Assembly (NCBI GenBank): GCA_039583875.1
Contig: CM077150.1
Coordinates: 174,849,499 to 174,913,498 of the forward strand
Length of the DNA stretch: 64,000 bases
Reading direction: 5' to 3'
From: Platanthera guangdongensis
Lineage: Eukaryota > Streptophyta > Magnoliopsida > Asparagales > Orchidaceae
The notes beneath the pieces were generated by a model, which worked only from the letters and a program-made list of their open reading frames with translations, was not told the DNA's origin and did not search any database. This document shows, one piece after another, positions 33,129 through 46,296 of the stretch (positions within the stretch are counted from its first letter, which is position 1; the number at the start of each line of letters is the position of its first letter). The translations under genes were made by a program, and so were the position numbers.

Positions 33129-34722
33129 TGTAACATCTGCTATCCGTCATGTAGTATATAGTAGTAGGTCCGGCTGGGGCCCAACGCCATATACCACAGA
33201 AAAACCGGGTGGTTACTCAATGGAAACCATCCAACCAATCCAACGTCCTACACAGAGTCACTCTAGCGGAAGCAATTTTATTAGTTGCAATAATAAGAAC
33301 CCAGCACTAGCATGATTGTCCACTAAACAGAACCAAAAGGAATGAAGTACAAATACACAAGTACTGGCCTTATGGCCTTACAATTTTTTTCCTCAAATTA
33401 TATGTTTTTCCAAACCTCGGCACGCAGGGCGGCCATACATGAATAACAGAAAACACTCAAAATTAGGGCTTCGAGGGCCGGCTCAGCAACTTGGGCTTTA
33501 GCCCGCTATTTTATCGCTTGGATCCGCAGCACCTGCAAGCAACAATCCACCGCACGGTGGCAAACAAAAGCAACGGTCAGCTATGCTGACCAAATTATAA
33601 CCATCCCGCCCCCGAACTCGTGGAGGCGATGCTCCTTCCCTGCACTTTATTAGCATAATCAAGTAGTAGAGTAATAACATTACATCACAGGCACAGGCAC
33701 GCAAGGCCACATGCCCCGTGCTCTCAGGGCACATTCTCGGTGATCACGGTCTAAGCCCGCCGACTCACCACCGCCCCCAGGACAGCAATATCTCATGAGC
33801 ATTTGGTATTTCTGGCCACTGCCTAAGACCCACCATTTATGCCAGCGGTAAGTGCCAAGTAACTTTAGGTCTCTTTAACCGAACGACATAGATTGGGTAC
33901 GGTTCCACCTGACCCATTGCTCACACCGCAACGTCGATTAAGTCATCTGCGCAGGTCAAGCTTCCCCGAGTCCCGTATCTCCCATACAATCACATAACCT
34001 AGTTATGTTCAGGTTGGCTCCCAGGCCACCATGTTGGCAAAACCATGCATCTTCCCAGTTTTCCGGGTGTACCTTGGAGTTAATCCCCAAGGCTCCCTGT
34101 TGCAATCTACCACGTAGAAAACCCGAAAAACAAACATTCGCACGGAGTTTTCTCCAGCCATTTATACAATGCAACATCACCAATCCAGACCAACTTGTCC
34201 GGATAGGCTTGACACATCAGGCCTATATCCGTTGTCGATTACAGACTCTACATGTACACAACGAGGAATATTCATGTCTACCCGATGGAACGCCTCAAAC
34301 TCACCGCAAACTCGCGAGAGCGGGCTTCCCTATGCAAAAGAAGTAGAGCTTCACATGCTCAAGTAGAGAATCGTTTCCCTAGCGTTCTTCCTTGGTGCCA
34401 TGGAAAAGTATGGAGATGAAAAGCACCGCCCTCTCCTTGCCTCCATAGATACGAAGTCGGTTTGCGATTTGGAGCTCTGAAGCTCCGCCGGTGACCGGAT
34501 CTAGGCTACTTCTTCCTCCTTTGCTCTCCCCTCTCTCTAGACTTAGAAAGAGAACCATTCAAGTAAAATGAGGGTTTCAAATGCCCAATCCCGGGTATAT
34601 CCCATTAAGAACAACCCCCAACCGTCGGATCCCAAAATAAGGAAACGAACGGCTACGATCTGTAGCCAAAATGTAAAACCTGGGTCAAACACGACCTGCA
34701 ACACGCCCGTGTCCTGGGCCAT
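33129..34722 (-). mobile_element. Inverted C/F-family LTR fragment
   Basis: On the - strand it is an LTR 3' end (terminus TGTTACA at 33129) extending back to the GGACACGGGCGTGTT palindrome near 34705. There it abuts a + oriented piece of the same LTR family. The 5' part of the LTR is missing. It is non-coding. Confidence 0.82.
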
Positions 34723-35710
34723 TTTCTACGCCGCAGATTGCAACAGGGAACCTTGGGTAGTAACTCCGAGGTACATTCGGAAAACAGGGCAGAAGCGTGG
34801 TTCTGCCATCTTGGTGGCCTGGGAGCCAACTTGTACATAACTGGGTTATGTAATATTGTGTTTTCGATACTCGGGCTTCGGGGAAGCTTAACCCAAGCCG
34901 ATGACTTAAATTGTCGTGGCAAGGTGAGCAACGGGTTGAGTGGAACTGTACCCGCTCTATGTGGTTCATTTTTAGAGGCCTACCGATGGCATAGAGGGTG
35001 GGTCTTAGGCTTCGGCTGAAAAAGACTAAAATGCTCACGAGTTTGTCGTCCAAGGTGCGGTGGTGGACTGAGTTCACCGTATAAGTTCCCTGAGAGCACA
35101 AGGTGTGTGGCCGTGTGTGTCTATGCCTGTAGTGAAGTGTGCTTAAATTGTAATTTCACTATCTTGTTTGGTTTTACTAATGCACTGCAGGGAAGGAGCA
35201 TCACCGCCCTGAGTAAAGGGGTGGGTTCGTTATAATTTGTGCATCTTTAATGGACCGTTGTTTTTATTTGCCACCACATCGGTGGATTGTTTATTGCAGG
35301 TGCTGCAGAGCCTAGTGGCAAATAGCGGGCAAAAGCCCTTGTTGTTGAGCCGACCCTCGAAGGAGTATGCTGAAGCTTACTTTTATTCCCATGTTTGGCC
35401 GGCCTGCGTACCGATGTATGGATGACATTATTTGTATAAGTAAACTCTTGTGAGGCCATAAGTCCAAAGTACTTTGTGTATTATTACATTCGTTCCTTTT
35501 GGGTTTTTGTTAGTGGACATTCATGTTGTGGCTGGGTTCTTATTTTTACACATTTAAAATGCTTCCGCTAGAATGTGCTCTGTGTAGGACGTTGGTTTTT
35601 TTTGGAAGGATGGTTTCATTGCGTAACTCTTCGGTCTGTCTATGGTATATGACATCGGGCCCCGGTCGGACCTACTACTATATGATATGTGACAGATAGG
35701 GGGTGTTACA
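34723..35710 (+). mobile_element. Element F 5' LTR, last 988 bp
   Basis: Begins mid-LTR at TTTTCTACGCCGCAG (compare 14728 in C) and ends GGGGGTGTTACA before the primer site. The U3 region is replaced by the inverted fragment. Confidence 0.82.
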
Positions 35711-35712
35711 AT

Positions 35713-35724
35713 TTAGTATCACAC
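35713..35724 (+). other. Element F decayed primer-binding site
   Basis: TTAGTATCACAC corresponds to TTGGTATCAGAC in element C, with two substitutions. Confidence 0.65.
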
Positions 35725-35933
35725 TACTGGTTTCGGTCAACTTAAATGAATTCGTGGGCAAATTCTTTTAAGGGGTGGTGAGCACATGTGTGTGCGTCAT
35801 CGTTATAACATAAAAAGAACCCATGAATGTCCACGAAGGAATGAAAATACACATATTTGAGGAACCTGCGTGTTCCTATAATTGATTTTTACAATATTGT
35901 TCGGTCACTTAATGGTGTTTTGTATGACTATAG

Positions 35934-37080
35934 GTGACCAGGAGTGGTGCAGGGCCGTCAGAACGCCCGGTTTCTGAGGCAAGTAGCGCACCAAATAATG
36001 TGCCTGCAGCACCTCCCTCAGAAGAAACCATAAGATTGGTGGCTGAAGCGGTGTTCGCTATGATAAATTCCCAGACTGCATGGCAAATGCTGCATCCTGC
36101 CCCTGCAGTGGATCAGGTATCGCTTCAAGCGGCGGAACCGAGAAGGGTGGAGTAAGTGGTAGTGGAGCCATTGGTACCTAAGAGAGCAACCGAAAAGCAG
36201 CTCAAGCATGTTATGGGCTTCAATCATCCAGTGTTATCGGGGATGGGAACCCCATCCCAAGCTGAGGATTGGCTCTCCTGAGTAAAGAGAGTCTTGACAG
36301 CTATTGAAACAGAGGAGTGGCAGAAAAACATCATAGCTACTTTCCTATTTGACGGAGATGCAAGGCTGTAGTGGGAAGATTTAAAGCTACATCACCTGAG
36401 GGGAAGGCAACTCACGGACGTCTCGATGGAAGAATTTTCGAGACTATTCTTGTCAAGGTACCTTCCCTCGACTCAGAGGATCTCGATGGAGAATGAATTC
36501 CAGAAGTTGACACAAGGAGAGAGTAGCGTGGACGAGTATCTCCATGAATTTACATGGTTGGGTCGGTATGCTAGCTCTACTTTCGCGGATGAGGAGCATA
36601 AGACAAACCGTTTCTATGAGGGTCTAAGGGATGCCCTAAGGATACTGCTCTCGAGGACTATGACGCAGAGCTTCTTGACCCTGGGCAATATGGCCCGGTC
36701 TTTGGAGAAGGACCTGAGGAATGTGCAAGCGAAGAAAGACTCAAGTGCAAAGGTGACAGAGTTCAAAATGCCTAACTCCTCAAAATCTGTATTCCGTAAG
36801 TGGAATAAGAAAGCTAGGACTTCGGGTCCAACCCCTTCTTCTGGTGCATCTGGGGCGACTACAGTCCGAACCCTTGGCGCGTGCTATAATTGTGGAAAGA
36901 TGGGACACTTTGCCCGAGATTGTCGAAGCGGACTTCCAAAGTCCGAGAGAAAGCCGAGAGCAACCTATAAGGAGAAGGGCAAGACAGTGGAGTCAACCGC
37001 ATCCCACTATGCTCCAACTCAACCTAGAGTCTATAATCTTGGCCAGCAGGAGGCCATAAAGCAAGCAGATGTGGTGACAG
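35934..37080 (+). pseudogene. Element F gag
   Basis: Same frame throughout, with three stops: CAA to TAA at RVE-stop, an Arg codon to TGA at DWLS-stop, and TGG to TAG at ARL-stop. As in C the frame opens with GTG right after GACTATAG and has no ATG. Motifs: QAEDWLS, MEEFSRLFLSRYLPSTQ, RFYEGLRDALRILL, one CCHC knuckle CYNCGKMGHFARDC, and the tail NLGQQEAIKQADVVTG. The unspliced reading ends GGT ACT GTT TAA. Confidence 0.85.
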
Positions 37081-37158
37081 GTACTGTTTAAATTTATAGC
37101 AAGTCAGCTTGAAATACTTGTTACCTTGCGCATGTTAGCTTACTACTGTTTGTATTAG
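37081..37158 (+). other. Intron-like insert (78 nt) between gag and protease of element F
   Basis: CAG|GTACTG donor, CTTACTAC branch-like sequence, TTTGTATTAG acceptor. It contains the Gag stop TAA at 37089-37091. Removal joins VVTG to FVLICDNLAREFFDTGA in frame, same codon and phase as A and C. Confidence 0.7.
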
Positions 37159-38719
37159 GCTTTGTTTTGATTTGCGATAATCTGGCGAGAGAATTCTTTG
37201 ATACGGGGGCTACGCACTCCTTTTTGTCTGTAGGATATATATCGCGCATCAGAGTACCTACTTCGATGGCAAAGTACAAACTGGATGTGTTGTTGCCGAA
37301 TGGGTGTTCAATACGCACGAATAGAGTCTGTGGCATAAAGATACGGATTGGGAGTCAGGAGTTAGATTTGTAAGCGTCGTTACTGCCGCTAGTGGAATTT
37401 GACATGATTTTGGTATGGACTGGCTCTCGGAGCAGCAGACATACATTGATTACAATCGCAAGAAGGTCAAAGTGGGAACTGGTCGTGAGACGACATTTGC
37501 GGGCTTGAAAGGGTTGAGCAATACTTTGATGTCTGCACTTCAGGTGGTTATGGCAGTTCATACTGGTGCAGAGCTGTTCTTCATGCCAGTGGAGGCTTCA
37601 AAGCCTAAGCCTACTTTGGACAACATCCCAGTGGTATCCGAGTACCCTGACGTGTTCCCTGGCGACCTTCCTAGAGCCCCACCTCAGTGGGAGATTGACT
37701 TCACTATTGAGCTAGTTCCACATACGAAACCTGTGTCACGCTCCACGTATCGGTTAGCGTCTAAGGAGATGGCGGAACTGAAGGTTCAACTTCAAGAGTT
37801 ATTGGAACATGGTTATGTGCGTGCAAGTTCGTCGCCTTGGAGCACACCGGTCCTTTTTGTGAAGAAGAAGGATAGAAGCTTACGACTTTGTATCGATTAT
37901 CGAGAGATGAACAAGTTGACGGAGAAGAATAAGTATCCGATCCCAAGGATTGATGATCTGTTTGATCAGTTAGTTGGGTCATCGGTGTACTTGAAATTGG
38001 ATCTTAAGTCTGGATATTATCAGTTGAGGATAAGAGAAAGTGATATCCCCAAGACAGCATTCAATATGAGATACGGGCATTATGTGTTTACCGTCATGCC
38101 TTATGGGCTTACTAATGTGCCATCAGTGTTCACGGACCTGATGAACAAAACTTTCAGAGAGTACCTGGACCACTTCGTGATCGTCTTTATCGACGATATA
38201 TTGGTGTACTCACAGTGTGAGGAGGATCAATTTAAGCATCTGCATTTGGTGTTGGAGACGCTGAGGAGGAAACAAATGTACGTCAAGTTCTCCAAATGCG
38301 AGCTTTGGTTGTCCTCAGTAGCATTCCTTAGTCACATAGTTAGTGGAGAGGAAATTGTGGTGGATCAGGCGAAGATAGTTTCTATACGGGAGTGGCCTGT
38401 ATTGTCCACGATAGCGGAAGTCCGGAGTTTTCTGGTGCTTACCTGCTATTATAGGCGCTTCATGGAGAACTTCTCGCGGATAGCGTTACCCCTCACGACT
38501 CTGACGAGGAAAGATCACAAGTTTGTTTGGATGCCTGAGTGCGCACAAACTTTCGAAGTGTTGAAAAGTCGGTTGACCACAGTGCCAGTTCAAAGTTCTC
38601 CGAGTGGGACCGAAGGCTTTGAGATCTACAGTGATGCTTTGGGAAGTGGTTTGGGTTATGTTCTGCTGCAGCATGGAAGTGTGATAGCTTATGTCTCGAG
38701 TCAGCTGAAGGTCTATTAG
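37159..38719 (+). pseudogene. Element F protease and reverse transcriptase
   Basis: Protease FFDTGATHSFLS, a stop at 37371, then a frameshift near 37410 before [13 protein letters not shown]. Reverse transcriptase is long and open: [53 protein letters not shown] and [12 protein letters not shown]. Several conserved residues have changed (FLGLAGYY to FLVLTCYY), showing relaxed selection. Confidence 0.85.
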
Positions 38720-40530
38720 AGGAATTATTCGGTTCAGGACTTGGAGTTATCGGTCATGATATTTGCCCTAAAGCTGTGGAGGCATTACCTATACGGTATG
38801 AAGGTCAATATCTATACCGACCACAAGAGCCTGAAGTAATTGTTGGATCAAAAGGATCTAAATATGCGGCAGCGGAGATGGATGGAGTTCCTGGGGGACT
38901 ACACATTCAAAATTCATTATGTACCTGGGAAATGTAATGCGGTTGGCGATGCGTTAAGTCATAGGACCCCATCACAAGCCAACTGGTTGTCGGTTCATGA
39001 CGAGCGCTTGATTCGGGAGTTGGAGGCGTTAGAGATCTCTTGTGTTGACAAGCAGACTAATGCTGAATCGTAGTTGAACTGGACATAAGTTCAGTATGAC
39101 CTGGCTGATTAGATTCGGCGGGCTTTGGATTTGGATAATAACATGAAGTAAATCTTGGTTGAGGCTTTGGATGGGTCAAATTCCCAATTTGATGTTGTGG
39201 ATGGATTGTTGTGGAAGGACAGTCGTCTGTGCATCCCAAATGTGGGTAAATTGCGGGTGGATTTGATGTACGAGGCTCATTAGACCATGTACTTGATTCA
39301 TCCAGGGAGCACGAAGATGTACCGTGATATGAAGAAGTTGTTCTGGTGGCCAGGACTTAAGAAGGACGTGGCACTTTATGTGGTGAAGTGTCAAACGTGT
39401 GCCTTAGTGAAGGGGTGTGCCAAAAGCTGGAGGTTTCTTGAAGTCTTTGCCTATCCCTGAGTGGAAGTTCGACAATATTGCAATGGACTTTTTGCATGGG
39501 TTGCCAAGGTCGTAGAAGGGAAATGACGCCATCTGGGTGATCGTATACCGTTTGATGAAGTTGTCGCACTTCATTCCAAATAGGAAGGATGATTCGGTGT
39601 AGAAATTGACAAAACTCTATGTGGATAACATTGTTTGACTTCACGGTGTGCCCCGCCACATCGTGAGTGACCGAGATGGGTGGTTCACATCCAATGACTT
39701 GAGGTTGGTACATCAGATGTTGGGAACCAAGCTGAGTTTCAGCATGGCCTTTCATCCGCAAACGGATGGTCAGACCGAGAGAGTCAACATGATGATGTAA
39801 GACATGCTTCGCTTGTGCGTCTTGGATTTCGGGAAGCAGTAAGAAGATCACCTGTACTTGGTGGAATTTGCTTATAACAATAGCTACCAAGCGAGCATTC
39901 AAATGGCACCCTTTGAGGCCCTTTATGGTAGGAGATGCCGCACGTCGTTGTCATAGTTGGAAACGGGTGACTCGAAGCTGTACAAGCGGCAAGAAGTGGA
40001 AGATTCAACCTCGTTGGTACAAACTATTCGAGAAATATTGTTAATGGCTCAGGACCACCAAGCTAAATACTATAATGCCAAGCAAATGAACGTTAAGTTC
40101 GTTGTTGGTGACTGGTGTATTTGAAAATTAAGTCGTTCAAGGGCGTCTCACGGGTACGGTGCTTGAAGAAGCTAAGCCCGAGGTACCTTGGACCGTTTGA
40201 GGTTCTGGAGAGGATTGGCGAAGCAGCGCATCAGTTAAAGATATCAGTGGAACTGAGTGGTCAACACGACGTATTCCACATATCGGTGTTGTGAAAGGTG
40301 GTGCACGAGCCTTCACAAGTGATTGCAGCCGATCAAGTACCGGTTGATGATGGGTTGATAATGAAGGTAAAGCCCGTTCGTATTGAGGACTCGGAAGTCA
40401 AGCGATTGTGTAACAAAGACATCAGGATTGTCAAGATTTGTTGGGAAAATTGCGATCGAGAGGAGCTCTCGTGGGAGAGAGAGAAGACCATGCTGGAGGA
40501 TTACATAGAGTTATTCCACCCAGGTACCGT
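38720..40530 (+). pseudogene. Element F RNase H, integrase and chromodomain-like end
   Basis: Heavily broken. [13 protein letters not shown], [49 protein letters not shown], then frameshift near 39405, [15 protein letters not shown], [33 protein letters not shown] further frameshift near 40120 precedes PVRIEDSEVKRLCNKDI and SWEREKTMLEDYIELFHPG. More than ten stops occur. Confidence 0.82.
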
Positions 40531-40559
40531 TTATGTCTTGATTATATTTTCCATTCTGT

Positions 40560-40595
40560 AATTTCGGGACAAAATTCTTTTAAGAGGGAGAGGAT
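40560..40595 (+). other. Element F 3' signature and polypurine tract
   Basis: AATTTCGGGACAAAATTC then TTTTAAGAGGGAGAGGAT before the LTR. Confidence 0.8.
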
Positions 40596-42664
40596 TGTAA
40601 CACCCCAAAACTCAAAAGAGGGACGGGCAGCGTTTAGAGCCAAGTTTGAGTCTTTGTAGGGGTCACACAGCCTAGGACCCAGGCGTGTCCTATGGCCATG
40701 TCATGCTCGGATAGACGAACTTTGCTAGTGGTTGACGAAATGCAGTCGACGGTCGTCGAGACAACAAACACCGCCTGAGACATGGGCGTGTCCAGGGCCG
40801 TGTCCTGCTCAGGCTGTTAGCCGGCCTATTTCAGGGGAGGAACATAGCTTAGAGCCCAGGCATGTTCGGGTTGACACAGGCGTATCAAATGTGACACAGG
40901 CATGTCAAGTACCTGTGTCCTCTTTGGAAAGTTTTTGGTCCTATGTCGATTAAGGAACACGCCCCGCAACACGTACGTGTACTGATTGACACGTGCGTAT
41001 CAAGTTCGACACGGGCGTGTCGAGAGCTCGTGTCCTAGTCTGGATGCGACGGTTTCGGCGTCAATTGAGGCACAGAGCGTTGGACACTGGCGTGTCATAA
41101 GCCGTGTTTGGCCCAGGAAACTGATTTTAAATGCAAATTGTCGCCGTCCGTTTCCTTCTTTTGGGATCCAAGGGCCCAGGGCTTCTATTGCTGGGTTAAG
41201 TCCGGGAATAGGGTTTGAAACCGTCATTCCACTTCAAGGTTTCTCTTTCTAAAGCATTAGAGAGAGGGGAGAGCAAGAAATAATGAGGAGGAGAGATCTG
41301 GCCGTCGGTGGAGCTTCGGAGACCCAAATCGCAAGTCGATTTCAGCTCTACGGAGGCGAGATCGTTGCGGTGCTTTTCATCCATCTAGATTTTTGTGGCG
41401 CCAAAGAGAAACGCAAGGGTAATGATTCTCATCTTGGACATGTGAAGTCCTCTTTCATTTTGCATCGGAAGCCTGCTCTCGCGAGTTTGCGGTGAGTGTG
41501 AGGTTTTCTTTCAGGTAGACATGAATATTGCCCGTTGTTTTTGCATGTAGAGTCCGGAATTGAAGTATGGACATAGCCATGGTGTGTGAAGCCTACTCGG
41601 ACAAGTTGGTTTGGATCGGTGATGTTGCATTGCATGAATGGCTGGAGAAGACACTGCGCCGATGGTTGTTTTTCGGGTTTTCTACGCGGTAGATTGCAAC
41701 ATCGAACCTCGAGGACTAACTCCGAGGTACACCCGGAAAATTGAGCAGAAGCGTTGTTATGCCATCTTGGCAGCCTGGGAGTCAACTTGTACATAACTGG
41801 GTTATGTAATATTGTGTGTTCGATACTCGGGCTTCAGGGAAGCTTAACCCGCGCCGATGACTTAAATTTCCATGGCAAGGTGAGCAACGGGTTGAGTGGA
41901 ACCGTACACGCTCTATGTGGTTCGGTTTTAGAGGCCTACCGATGACATAGAGGGTGGTTCTTAGGATTCAGCTGAAAAAAGACTAAAATGGTCACGAGTT
42001 TGCTGTCCAAGGGGCGGTGGTGGACCGAGTTCACCGTATAAGTGCCCTGAGAGCACGGGGTGTGTGGTCGTATGTGCCTACGCCAGTGGTGAAGTGTTCT
42101 TAAATTGTACTTTCACTATCTTGTTTGGTTTTACTAATGCACTGCAGGGAAGGAGCATCGCCGCCCCGAGTAAAGGGGCGGGGTCGTTATAATTTGGTCA
42201 GCTTTATCTGATCGTTGCTTTTGTTTGCCACCGCTTCAGTGGATTGTTGCTTGCAGGTGCTGCGGAGCCTATTGGCAAATAGAGGGCAAAATCCCCTGTT
42301 GTAGAGCCGACCCTCGAAGGCCTATGCTGAAGTTTACTTTTATTCCCATGTGTGACCGGCCTGCGTGCCAATGTATGGAAGACATTATTTATATAAGTAA
42401 ACTCTTGTAAGGCCATAAGGCCAAAGTACTTTGTGTTTTCGTACATTCGTTCCTTTTGGGTTTTTGTCAGTGGACATTCATGCTGTGGCTGGGTTCTTAT
42501 TTTACAACATTTAAAATGCTTCCGCTAGAGTGTGCTCTGTGTAGGACGTTGGTTTTTTTGGAAGGATAGTTTCATTGCGTAACCCTTCGGTCTATATGTG
42601 GTATGGCATCAGGCCCCGACCGGACCTACTATTATATGCTATATGACAGAAAGGGGGTGTTACA
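40596..42664 (+). mobile_element. Element F 3' LTR (2,069 bp)
   Basis: Starts TGTAACACCCCAAAAC, ends GGGGGTGTTACA. U3 keeps decayed palindromes such as GACACGGGCGTGTC near 41016. The flank TCTGG has no match at the left side, because the 5' LTR is rearranged. Confidence 0.88.
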
Positions 42665-43062
42665 TCTGGCTACCGGAACCCTTCCGGAACCGGAGCTGAT
42701 ATGATGAGCTCACTGAAGGGGCTCTCGCCCCCTGCCTGCCGAGAGGGTTCATCGTGCGACATTTGCTCGCTTGCCCTGTCTGCACTGGTCTGTCCCTAGA
42801 ACATCTCCCACCTGGGTACATCCCTTTCCGCCACCTCTGTCAGAACCTCCTTCCCGGGGCGCTGTCCGGGAGCATTCTCGACCAATGACGGAGCAGCCTC
42901 CACCAGGACCTTAGGAGTCTCCCACTCGCCTCTTGCCGAGAAGGCCAAGTGGATGGTTTGCAAGACTTCTCTCCTGAAGTCCTCCAACATCCCCAACGTC
43001 ACACCACTTCCCCGAGAGGGAGCAGCTCCCGAGCAAGCTCCTTCTACTCCACCTCCAGCCAT
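42665..43062 (-). pseudogene. Element G gag N-terminal fragment (probable)
   Basis: An 88-codon frame (43062-42796) beginning MAGGGVEGACSG, with LGMLEDFRREVLQTI resembling the helical N-terminal part of plant gypsy gag. It starts about 60 bp inside an LTR end, the usual place for gag. It is cut off by F's LTR at 42664. Another in-frame choice begins at 43096 in a different frame. The family is not recognised with confidence. Confidence 0.4.
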
Positions 43063-43120
43063 GAGACTTGACTTGAGATTTTCTTATATCAGCCATGGTA
43101 CACGCTCACCGCACCAGAAA

Positions 43121-44076
43121 TGTTGAGGCCAAAAACTAGCATCAACGAGACTTTGGACCTTGGGGTGTTGTCGACACCTATTTCTCCCAAACCTCGACCC
43201 AAGAATAGCCACAAAGAATTGGAAACTGAACATAAGCCTCAGATGGGAGGTCCCTCCACTAACTCGGAAGTTCTCTGAGCGCTTCCCCTCCAAAGCCAAT
43301 TGATGTGCTAGGAGTACCTCAGAAAGCTCTAGAAGGCAAAAAAAGTGAGTATGAGAAAATCCTCCTTCTGAGGTATGTTGTGGGTCTATTTATAGATTTT
43401 CAATATCTGGTCTGCAAAAAGCGTACTTTTGATGCCCTAAAATTACTAAAATGCACCTGGGCTGGTCTGCCAATAGCCAAACTCTGCTGTTCTGAGGAGC
43501 TAAATGCAGACCATGGGTATTTAGGTAATTTTAGGTCTGGGTTCCATCTGGCGGAAGCTCTTTCTGCTGAGCTCTATGGGAACCCTGCTTGCTCTGAGCA
43601 CGAGCCTTCCCGCTACCCCGGGTGGGAACCAAAAGATTGAAGGGGCGTTGAGTGGAGATGCAACACTCAACGCCGAGGGTCGATGGGCTACCTCCATCCT
43701 GAGGCGTGAGCCCCTAATCCTACCCATGGTGGGAGCCTTCTCACCTACCCTGGTTTTTCCATAGTCCAAACCTGAAATCTGCGTTCGACAAACATAACCT
43801 TAAATCGAATGCCTAGCTCGACGAGTTTGCATTCGACGAATTAGGTTCCCAGCTCTACAAATTGAGCTCGACGAACTGGGATTTGATGAAATGTCACTCC
43901 AAGAATTGATGTTCAACGAATGACGTTACTCAACCCCTGGGCGAGAGCCTTCCCGCCTACTTACGGCCTAAGCCTTCCCGCCCGCTTTCTTATTTGATCA
44001 AATTATAAGCCCAAAGCTAGCCTAATCCGGGTCCTTGGGGGATCTTGGTCCCACCCAGTGAATATGGGGTTGTACA
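43121..44076 (-). mobile_element. Element G 5' LTR (956 bp)
   Basis: On the - strand it starts TGTACAACCCCATATTC and ends GGCCTCAACA. It is homologous to the solo LTR at 49546-50449. It contains a TATA box and TCGACGAA motifs (43785-43930). The inner flank (TTTCTGGTGCGG on the - strand) is where a primer site should be, but I do not recognise the tRNA. Confidence 0.78.
43386..43395 (-). promoter_or_regulatory. TATA box of LTR G
   Basis: CTATAAATAG on the - strand, conserved at 49798-49807 in the solo copy. Confidence 0.7.
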
Positions 44077-46296
44077 ATAAATATGTATTGGATGCACACA
44101 TTCAACATTTAACATGCAATAATCATGTCAGAAAAAGATTTGGATAAATTAAATGTTTTTAGTAAATAAATAAAATTAAGTATTTTATTAATTATGAACT
44201 TGCACTTTATTCATTCATGTATATTTTACTGTATTATTCTTTCATGGTGAGTGAAAATGCTCACCGGACTACTATGTTTTTAGGTACCGATGTTGACCAG
44301 GGTGATTATGGGTAGTGAGGAAAATATGTTATATCATGTATGTGTGCACTATGTATAAATCAATGATGTATCCATGTGATCTACTTTGATTATGAATAAA
44401 AATAATAGTTTTGTTAATTTTGTCATTTCTTGCTTTGGAATGTGTAACTATAAAAAGATCCTCAACTCACATTTACTTTTCCCACCTCATTAATTTGAGC
44501 TTACCGGGCCATGGTGTGACAACTTAACTATGTTGAAATGTAGGTTTAGGTTTTGATGTGGGTAATCAAAGATAAAAATGACGGCTAGTCACACCAAGAC
44601 TTAAAGAGAGCTTGCACAAAATAAATGGTCATGGTTTTAAGAACATAGCCAATTCCCAAACCTTTTTTTCAAAAAAGAAAAATTATGCACTATTTTTTTC
44701 ATCATCAATTTTTTAATTATTTCTCTTTTTCCCATTTCTTAGATTTTTCTGATATTTTCAAAAGGAAGGAGAAACAAACCAGCTCTTTTTTCAATAAAAA
44801 TAGCCACCAAAATTAAATAGCTCCAAATCGCTAATAATGTTTTTTATATATATAACCATTATCGAGGTTAGACTTAGGTGTGCGATTAGGTTGCTTTTTA
44901 CGCCTTGGTGAAATATTTGGTGGAGCTGAAACAAAAGGTAGGGTAATAGGCTCAAAGTGGTTTTAACAAAGATAAAAATGTTAGGAATGTGTGCAAAGGC
45001 TCAAACTGGCCAAAAGGAGGTGCCTATATCATATTAATTCTATTGAGTCTAACTTATGTAAGTCTTGGGAATCGCTAGAGGGCAAGTTATAGACATCGAG
45101 AAAGAATACTTTTACTGTTGATTCGTGAAGTATTACTCTAGTAACCTTATACGTACTCACCTAATTTTTTTTTGATTTTACCGATTTCAAAACGAAAGTA
45201 GAATAAACTATTTCCATGCATTTAGAAAAATAAAAATCTAATTGTATGATGAATTTTTAGTTCTACATAAAATTCTACTAACACGTGCACATGACAAGGA
45301 ACACAACAGACCAACAATTCTATTCCAAAATTTAAAATTCAATTATATCATAGAAATTCTCTAAACACTGTGTAAAAGTTAAATACTATGGATTTTTCAT
45401 GTGAATAAATATATAAATAATGATTTATCTAATTAAAAATAAACCTAATTTTTTTGTTATTTCTTAGACATTCTGAGGTAATACTGTGAAGGGCTCTCAC
45501 CGGTACTAGGAGGTAAGATGAGGAGATGTCTCAAACATCCCTTTCTAAGAAATTAACTTTAGATTTTTTAATTATTTTTGATTTTTTTTGTAAAAACTAA
45601 ATAAAAAGTAATTTTTTAGATTTTTTTTATTTTTGAATTTTTTGTTCTTTTTGGAAAAAAAAGAACTATATAAAAGTCAAATATATATTATGTTTTATTA
45701 GAGGGAGGGTTAAACTTGTGAGAAATATTCCCCCATACTTAAATAAAATATTATCCCCATTATATGAAAATAAAACGCAAAGGAAGAGAAAACTTCCCCG
45801 AAGAGTCCATATCCGTACCAAGTTTTACCTGAAAGCAAATACTAAAGAAAAATATGTTATTTTTTTTTGATATTTTTAATTAAAATAAAAAAGTACATGA
45901 AAATGCTAATAATAAAAAATACAATAGTCTTGCTACAAACTTGATACAAAAGGAAGCTTAATCCTCGTCGATATTGCGCCCCTAATGCAGATAGTACGTC
46001 CCCAGTTCCGCAAACTCATGCAAAATATGATTTGTGGAATAAACGTGACTCTGCCCCAACGTGGTAAATCGTCGATCAAAATGTGTAAAACGTGCGTCAA
46101 AATGGGTCTGCATGTGATCTAGTCATGTGTGAATGGACCCAAATTGACGATCCCAATAGGTCGAAGGACTTGTCGCTGGGAAGTAGGCTGCGGTGGTGGA
46201 AGCTGCAGAGTGTGAGGAGTGTCACGGGGACCTTCCCAAAAATCAAGCTCAATGTCTCCACCACTAACTGTTGGCGGGATAGCCACGAACTCGCTA
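44077..46296 (-). other. AT-rich non-coding stretch, probably 3' part of element H
   Basis: Long A/T runs, no open frame of note. CCCCCATACTTAA near 45730 is a phrase I associate with the 3' region of Athila/Tat-like elements. I could not find H's second LTR here. Confidence 0.4.
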
